This document shows, one piece after another, positions 23,339-27,577 of a stretch of 27,577 bases of DNA. The stretch's first letter is position 1, and every line of letters starts with the position of its first letter. This stretch comes from an uncultured Clostridia bacterium. GTDB lineage: Bacteria > Bacillota > Clostridia > UBA1381. The stretch covers positions 1 to 27,577 of the forward strand of contig CAKSDE010000023.1 of assembly GCA_934444735.1 (NCBI GenBank). The letters are read 5' to 3'. The translations under genes and the position numbers were made by a program. The notes under the pieces are model-generated. The model ran no database searches. It was not told the origin of the DNA and saw only the letters and a list, made by a program, of their open reading frames with translations.

Positions 23339-24979
23339 ATGAAAAAGCTTATATTTGCGGTTATACCCTTGGCATTGCAGCTGACCTGCTATGCGGACAG
23401 CATAGATTCGGTTGTGCAGGACAGGATCAGTAATGTGATTACGGTTGCCGGGAGCTATGATAAAAAGGACATATACAAGCCGAAATTTTCTTTGAAGATT
23501 TCCGATGAGGACGGTAACATTACGGCGCTGACACAGGAAAACTCGGCGGCAGAGCCGGGAAAATTCAGCTTTTGTGTGGAGATGGAGGCAAAAAGCGGTC
23601 AATATAATGTGACGGTCAATTCAAATGTGTTTGACTCAGAACAGAAGGCTGTTTTTAAATATTATAATCCGCAGGAGTCACTTGCGGCATTGGAAGAGAT
23701 TAATGCTATAGATGATACCGATGAATTTTGCAGAGCTATCGAGGAGAAGATGGAAATCTTAGGTCTGGACGGTACATTGACAGAGAATCTGAAAAGAAAG
23801 AATACTGTATTTTCAAATATCAAAAAGAGCAAGCCGTTTGAAAATATATCTGAACTGTCCGAGTGCTTTGTAAAAGAGGCGATAAAGGAGAATTTTTATG
23901 AAAAGACCGACGGCGCATATAAATTGGTAGATAAATATGCCAAGCAGCTGGGGACGGCAGAGGAGGACACCTATGCTTTGTATGAAAAATTTGATGAAAA
24001 GGAAAAAGCTGTTTTCGGCGATAAGATGACGTCGGTAATAACTGCCGGGGAAGATGATTTTTCAAAGGCGTTTAATGAGGCGTGCATATTATGTGAGGTT
24101 TATACCGCAAACTCTTACGGAGATGTCGGAGATGCGATAAAAAAATATAAAAAGTACACGTACAGCGACGAGATAAAGGATTATTTTTCAAAGAGCAATA
24201 CCGCATCGATCGATATAAAACTTTTGGGAAAGAGCTTTTCGACCATTCCCGAACTGCAAAAGGCGATAAAGGATAACCTGAACCAGTCATCGCAAGGGAC
24301 GGGCGGAAATAAAGGCTCGGGTGGCAGTACGGGCGGCTCCGGTGGAGGTGCGCCGATTGCACAGAATCCGGTAAAGGATATAGGAAAAGATGATAAATCC
24401 AATGCAGGCGATAAGGCAGAGTATACCGATCTTGACGGCGTGGAGTGGGCAAAAGATGCTATAGCTAAGCTTACAGAGCTTGGGATAGTAAACGGTCGAG
24501 GCGATGGGATATTTGATCCCGATACCTTGGTAAAGCGTGAGGAATTTGTCAAGATGATGGTGCTTGCGTGTGAAATTGCGACAGATGATAATGCGAAATG
24601 TGAATTTTCCGATGTGGCAGACGGCGCGTGGTTTACACCGTATATAAGCGCAGGTGTGGCAACAGGAGCGATAAACGGCTTGGGTGACGGCAGCTTTGGA
24701 GTCGGGAAAACCATAACGCGCCAGGATATGGCAACTCTTGTATATAAGTTCGGCTTGTATAAGAAAACGGAGTTCCCGACGGGGACGGATATCGGTAAAT
24801 TTACCGACAGAGCGGCAATAAGCGATTATGCAAAAGAGGCGGTATCAAAGCTGAATGCCTGCGGTATAGTAAACGGCATGGGAGATTTGTCCTTTGCGCC
24901 GAAGTCGGGCGCAACACGCGCACAGGCGGCTGTTATAGTTTACAGAATGATTGAATATATGAAAGGAGCAAGCTTATGA
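23339..24979 (+). CDS. SLH-anchored surface protein
   Basis: This is a 546-residue protein. The signal peptide is about 1-19 (LTCYA). Residues 20-108 are a beta-sandwich beginning SIDSVV, as in the protein at 20132. Residues 110-320 look alpha-helical and charged. A Gly/Ser linker (about 320-342) is followed by three SLH domains at about 361-415, 420-470 and 485-541 (GIVNGRGDGIFDPD, AINGLGDGSFGVGK, GIVNGMGDLSFAPK). SLH domains bind pyruvylated wall polymers and hold proteins at the surface. It starts 12 bases after the beta-helix gene with AAGGAGG, so it may present or tether that enzyme. Its stop overlaps the next start (ATGA). Confidence 0.88.
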   Translation: MKKLIFAVIPLALQLTCYADSIDSVVQDRISNVITVAGSYDKKDIYKPKFSLKISDEDGNITALTQENSAAEPGKFSFCVEMEAKSGQYNVTVNSNVFDSEQKAVFKYYNPQESLAALEEINAIDDTDEFCRAIEEKMEILGLDGTLTENLKRKNTVFSNIKKSKPFENISELSECFVKEAIKENFYEKTDGAYKLVDKYAKQLGTAEEDTYALYEKFDEKEKAVFGDKMTSVITAGEDDFSKAFNEACILCEVYTANSYGDVGDAIKKYKKYTYSDEIKDYFSKSNTASIDIKLLGKSFSTIPELQKAIKDNLNQSSQGTGGNKGSGGSTGGSGGGAPIAQNPVKDIGKDDKSNAGDKAEYTDLDGVEWAKDAIAKLTELGIVNGRGDGIFDPDTLVKREEFVKMMVLACEIATDDNAKCEFSDVADGAWFTPYISAGVATGAINGLGDGSFGVGKTITRQDMATLVYKFGLYKKTEFPTGTDIGKFTDRAAISDYAKEAVSKLNACGIVNGMGDLSFAPKSGATRAQAAVIVYRMIEYMKGASL

Positions 24980-27498
24980 AAAGAATAATTTCGGCGGTAT
25001 TATGCGCCGCACTGCTCTTTACAGCGACTGCTTTTGCCGAAGTACAGGATATGCAGAACGGTAACAGTCTGTTTGACAAGATGGAAACTCTCGGCATTAT
25101 GTGGGATACGGCGGATAGTGAGTATGATTTTGATAAAAGCGTAACGAGAGGGGAATTTGCGACCTTTATAAACCGTTTTGCACAGAATACGTATGGAGAT
25201 TTGAGCAAAACGGCAGATGTTACCGATAAAGAAAGCTTTTTGTATAAATCGGTGCAGGCGGCGGTGGAACAGAAACTCATGAGGATATACGATGACGGAA
25301 ATTTTGCGCCGGATATGCCGATAAAGGCAGATGAGGCAGGCTACGGTATGCTGAAAATTTTAGGATATTCGGCCTTTGCGGAGCTTTCGGGAGGATATCC
25401 GAAGGGCTACCGAGAAAAGGCGGAAGAACTGGGACTTTTTAAGGGTGTATCCTGCTCGGGCGATTCATTTATCAAAGGCAGCGAGCTTTTGAGAATAATC
25501 GATAATTTTATCGATACTAATATTATGACGATGAAGTATAACGGTACCGGGATTGAGTATGTTGAAGATGAAAATACCAACATACTGGAAAAGAAAATGG
25601 ACATATATAAGTTCAAGGGGAGAATCACTGCGAATGAATACGGGAGTATTCTCGGTGAAGATGGCGCAGGCTCAGACAAGGTTATAATAGACGGTAAGCA
25701 GATGGACGAGGGCGAGAGCAATGCAGGTCTTTTATTGGGGTATAAAGCGGAAGGCTACTATAGAGATGATGACGGAGAATATACCGTTTTGTGGCTCTTG
25801 CCGGATAGGAAAGACGAAATTTTTGTCTACGCCAAGGATATAGAAAAATATGCAAACAGGACTTTTGAATATACCGATAAAAATTTGAAGTATAAAAAGG
25901 TGAAAATTTCGCAGCAGGTAAAGGTAATATATAACGGTGTTGCATTGCCGAGCTTTACCGATGATGTGTTTATGCCGAAAACGGGCGATGTCACGCTTTT
26001 AAAAAGTACAAACGGCAGCGAATATGATGTTGCGATTATAACGAGCTATGAAAATTATGTTGTCGAGTCGATTAACTTTGACGATTGCATTTTGTACGGA
26101 TATAATGATAAAACTTTCAAATGGGATAAATCGGCGGATGTGAAGATATATTCCGCTAACTTTAATGAAATGACAAAAGACGATATTTCAAAAGGAGCGG
26201 TATTGAGTATTGCAAAAAGCCGCGATTCAAAGCTTGTTACAATTATGGTAAATTCAGGGAAAATATCGGGAAAGATAGAGAGTATAAGCGTTGAGGACGG
26301 AGAACTAATTGCATATATTAACGGAAAGAAATATTTCTTTGATGAATACTATAACAAAAAGCATGATAATCTTGAAATCGGCTCCGAGGGTGATTTTTAT
26401 ACCGATATTGACGGAAAAATTGCATATTACAGACAGGCGGCTTTCGGAAAGTGGATTGCGGGATATATCATTAAAGGATACGTTGATGAAGAAGCGGATT
26501 CGTATGTGCTGAGAATTTTTGACGGGGAAGTTAGGGAGTATAAAGCGGCAAAATCGGTTAAAATCGATGCAATAGCCTTTAAGACGACAGAGAACATAGA
26601 GGCAAATTGCCAAAAAGAAAAATTTGTGCTGTTTAAACTAAATTCGTCAGGTGAGGTTACGGCGATAGACTATGCGTCAAACGGAGTGCCGGGCGGAAAA
26701 GAGGATAAATACAGTTTGCGTGAAATGGACGAAATTACGGCAAAGACATGGTTTTTGCCGTCAATCAACACTTTTCGGTATAAATTTATTTTATCAGCCG
26801 ATACGAAAGTGTTTGTAATACCTGAGGATAAAAATGATTATGCCGGATATATGCTGACGAACTCTTCATATTTTAAAAATAACACATATGCCGGAGTTAA
26901 GGCATTTTGTGTGGGAGATGACGCTGAGAGTGCGCAGTATGTATTGTATGAACGTGAAAAAGATCCAAGTGAAATAAAGTCTGACGGAGCATATTGGCTG
27001 GTATCGAAGATTGTGCAGGAGGTCGGAGAAAATGACGAGATTGTCAACAGGATTTATTACTGGAATCAGTCGGGCGTTATGGAATCGGCAGAGATAGGCG
27101 AGGGCGTCGATGTTTCGGGTGTTGCGGCAGGAGATCTGATACAGCCTGCGCTTGTAGACGGAGCGCTTAAAGATTTTAATTTGTCCTTCGATTACAGTGA
27201 TAAAAAGCTGGGAGAGGGAACAAGTACTCAATATATAACGGCGTTGTACACGTATGCATATAAAAAGGTGGGAAACACACTTTATCTCGGAAATGGGAGC
27301 AATGCTGTGGACGATGTATATAAGCTGAATGTTGTTCCGGCGGTTTGCCCGGTATATATTTATGATACGGCAAAGAATAGACTGGAAACCGGGAGTGTGG
27401 CAGATATTATAGATTATAAGAGGAATCCGAGCGAGTATACGCGGTTTCTAATAAGGATCACGTCAAATATACCGAATATGATTATTATATGGGAGTAA
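24976..27498 (+). CDS. large SLH-domain surface protein
   Basis: This is an 840-residue protein. The signal peptide is about 1-21 (ATAFA). Residues 26-180 contain SLH-like repeats at the N-terminus (LGIMWDTADSEYDFDKSVTRGEF, KLMRIYDDGNFAPDMPIKADEA), somewhat degenerate. The remaining 650 or so residues are beta-rich with no family I recognise. They contain repeated short strands around Y, G and D, such as FKGRITANEYGSI and ISGKIESISVEDG, suggesting several small beta domains. It overlaps the upstream SLH gene by four bases, with AAGGAG before the start, so translation is coupled. It ends the locus before a clear terminator. It is likely a wall-bound surface protein. Confidence 0.8.
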   Translation: MKRIISAVLCAALLFTATAFAEVQDMQNGNSLFDKMETLGIMWDTADSEYDFDKSVTRGEFATFINRFAQNTYGDLSKTADVTDKESFLYKSVQAAVEQKLMRIYDDGNFAPDMPIKADEAGYGMLKILGYSAFAELSGGYPKGYREKAEELGLFKGVSCSGDSFIKGSELLRIIDNFIDTNIMTMKYNGTGIEYVEDENTNILEKKMDIYKFKGRITANEYGSILGEDGAGSDKVIIDGKQMDEGESNAGLLLGYKAEGYYRDDDGEYTVLWLLPDRKDEIFVYAKDIEKYANRTFEYTDKNLKYKKVKISQQVKVIYNGVALPSFTDDVFMPKTGDVTLLKSTNGSEYDVAIITSYENYVVESINFDDCILYGYNDKTFKWDKSADVKIYSANFNEMTKDDISKGAVLSIAKSRDSKLVTIMVNSGKISGKIESISVEDGELIAYINGKKYFFDEYYNKKHDNLEIGSEGDFYTDIDGKIAYYRQAAFGKWIAGYIIKGYVDEEADSYVLRIFDGEVREYKAAKSVKIDAIAFKTTENIEANCQKEKFVLFKLNSSGEVTAIDYASNGVPGGKEDKYSLREMDEITAKTWFLPSINTFRYKFILSADTKVFVIPEDKNDYAGYMLTNSSYFKNNTYAGVKAFCVGDDAESAQYVLYEREKDPSEIKSDGAYWLVSKIVQEVGENDEIVNRIYYWNQSGVMESAEIGEGVDVSGVAAGDLIQPALVDGALKDFNLSFDYSDKKLGEGTSTQYITALYTYAYKKVGNTLYLGNGSNAVDDVYKLNVVPAVCPVYIYDTAKNRLETGSVADIIDYKRNPSEYTRFLIRITSNIPNMIIIWE

Positions 27499-27509
27499 AC
27501 AATAAATAT

Positions 27510-27537
27510 CCACCCGCATAGCGGGTGGTATTTCATT
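27510..27537 (+). terminator. terminator of the surface locus
   Basis: CCACCCGC (27510-27517) pairs with GCGGGTGG (27521-27528) across an ATA loop, followed by TATTTCATTTT. It lies 11 bases after the last stop codon. The rest of the window (27541-27577) contains a small GGGC/GCCC dyad and nothing else I can name. Confidence 0.75.
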
Positions 27538-27577
27538 TTCGGGCATAGCCCTAATACTACTGGCAACGCACAAGTGC

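Overview
The window looks like chromosome from an anaerobic gut or rumen-type clostridium (Firmicutes, class Clostridia). The evidence is AAGGAGG-type ribosome binding sites, short intrinsic terminators, S-layer homology (SLH) surface anchoring, 'copper amine oxidase N-terminal' stalk domains, and large secreted right-handed beta-helix proteins under an AraC regulator. A Monoglobus-like, plant-polysaccharide-degrading lineage would fit, but that is inference. There are no rRNA, tRNA, IS or CRISPR signals.

Region 1 (1-5286) holds four plus-strand metabolic genes: a DMT/EamA transporter, a PHP-domain protein fused to a CBM9-like module, a Cof-type HAD phosphatase and an aldose-1-epimerase-like mutarotase. 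The transporter and the phosphatase are each preceded by the same roughly 110-130 nt structured leader. It has a hairpin whose loop can pair with sequence abutting the Shine-Dalgarno, and the pairing is kept by covariation between copies. The transporter has two leaders in tandem, with a 12-codon ORF between them. I cannot assign this leader to a known riboswitch class.

Region 2 (5258-9563) is a large inverted duplication. Two divergent three-gene cassettes face away from a 487 bp spacer. Each cassette encodes a secreted protein with two degenerate dockerin-like repeats, a secreted protein with a cohesin-like domain and a conserved C-terminal domain, and a nearly invariant 57-residue peptide, then a matching terminator. 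Cassette ends are almost identical, while the dockerin-like and cohesin-like parts have diverged together. The spacer carries seven GTGAATGTA-like 9-mers at about 21 bp spacing. This is the strongest candidate for an undescribed system: a pair of orthogonal secreted adhesion modules.

Region 3 (9570-11538) holds terminator-like hairpins, a near-consensus promoter, an SCP2-like protein with a histone-H1-like Lys/Ala/Pro tail, and an AraC regulator transcribed leftward from its own consensus promoter.

Region 4 (11539-27530) is a roughly 16 kb co-directional surface polysaccharide locus. It encodes two related giant beta-helix proteins (possibly GH141-like), two multi-domain secreted proteins, and two SLH proteins, the last two joined by an ATGA overlap. 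The AraC protein is the obvious candidate regulator. The enzymes would act outside the cell, while the transporter, mutarotase and phosphatase of region 1 may handle sugars inside, although nothing in the sequence ties the two regions together.
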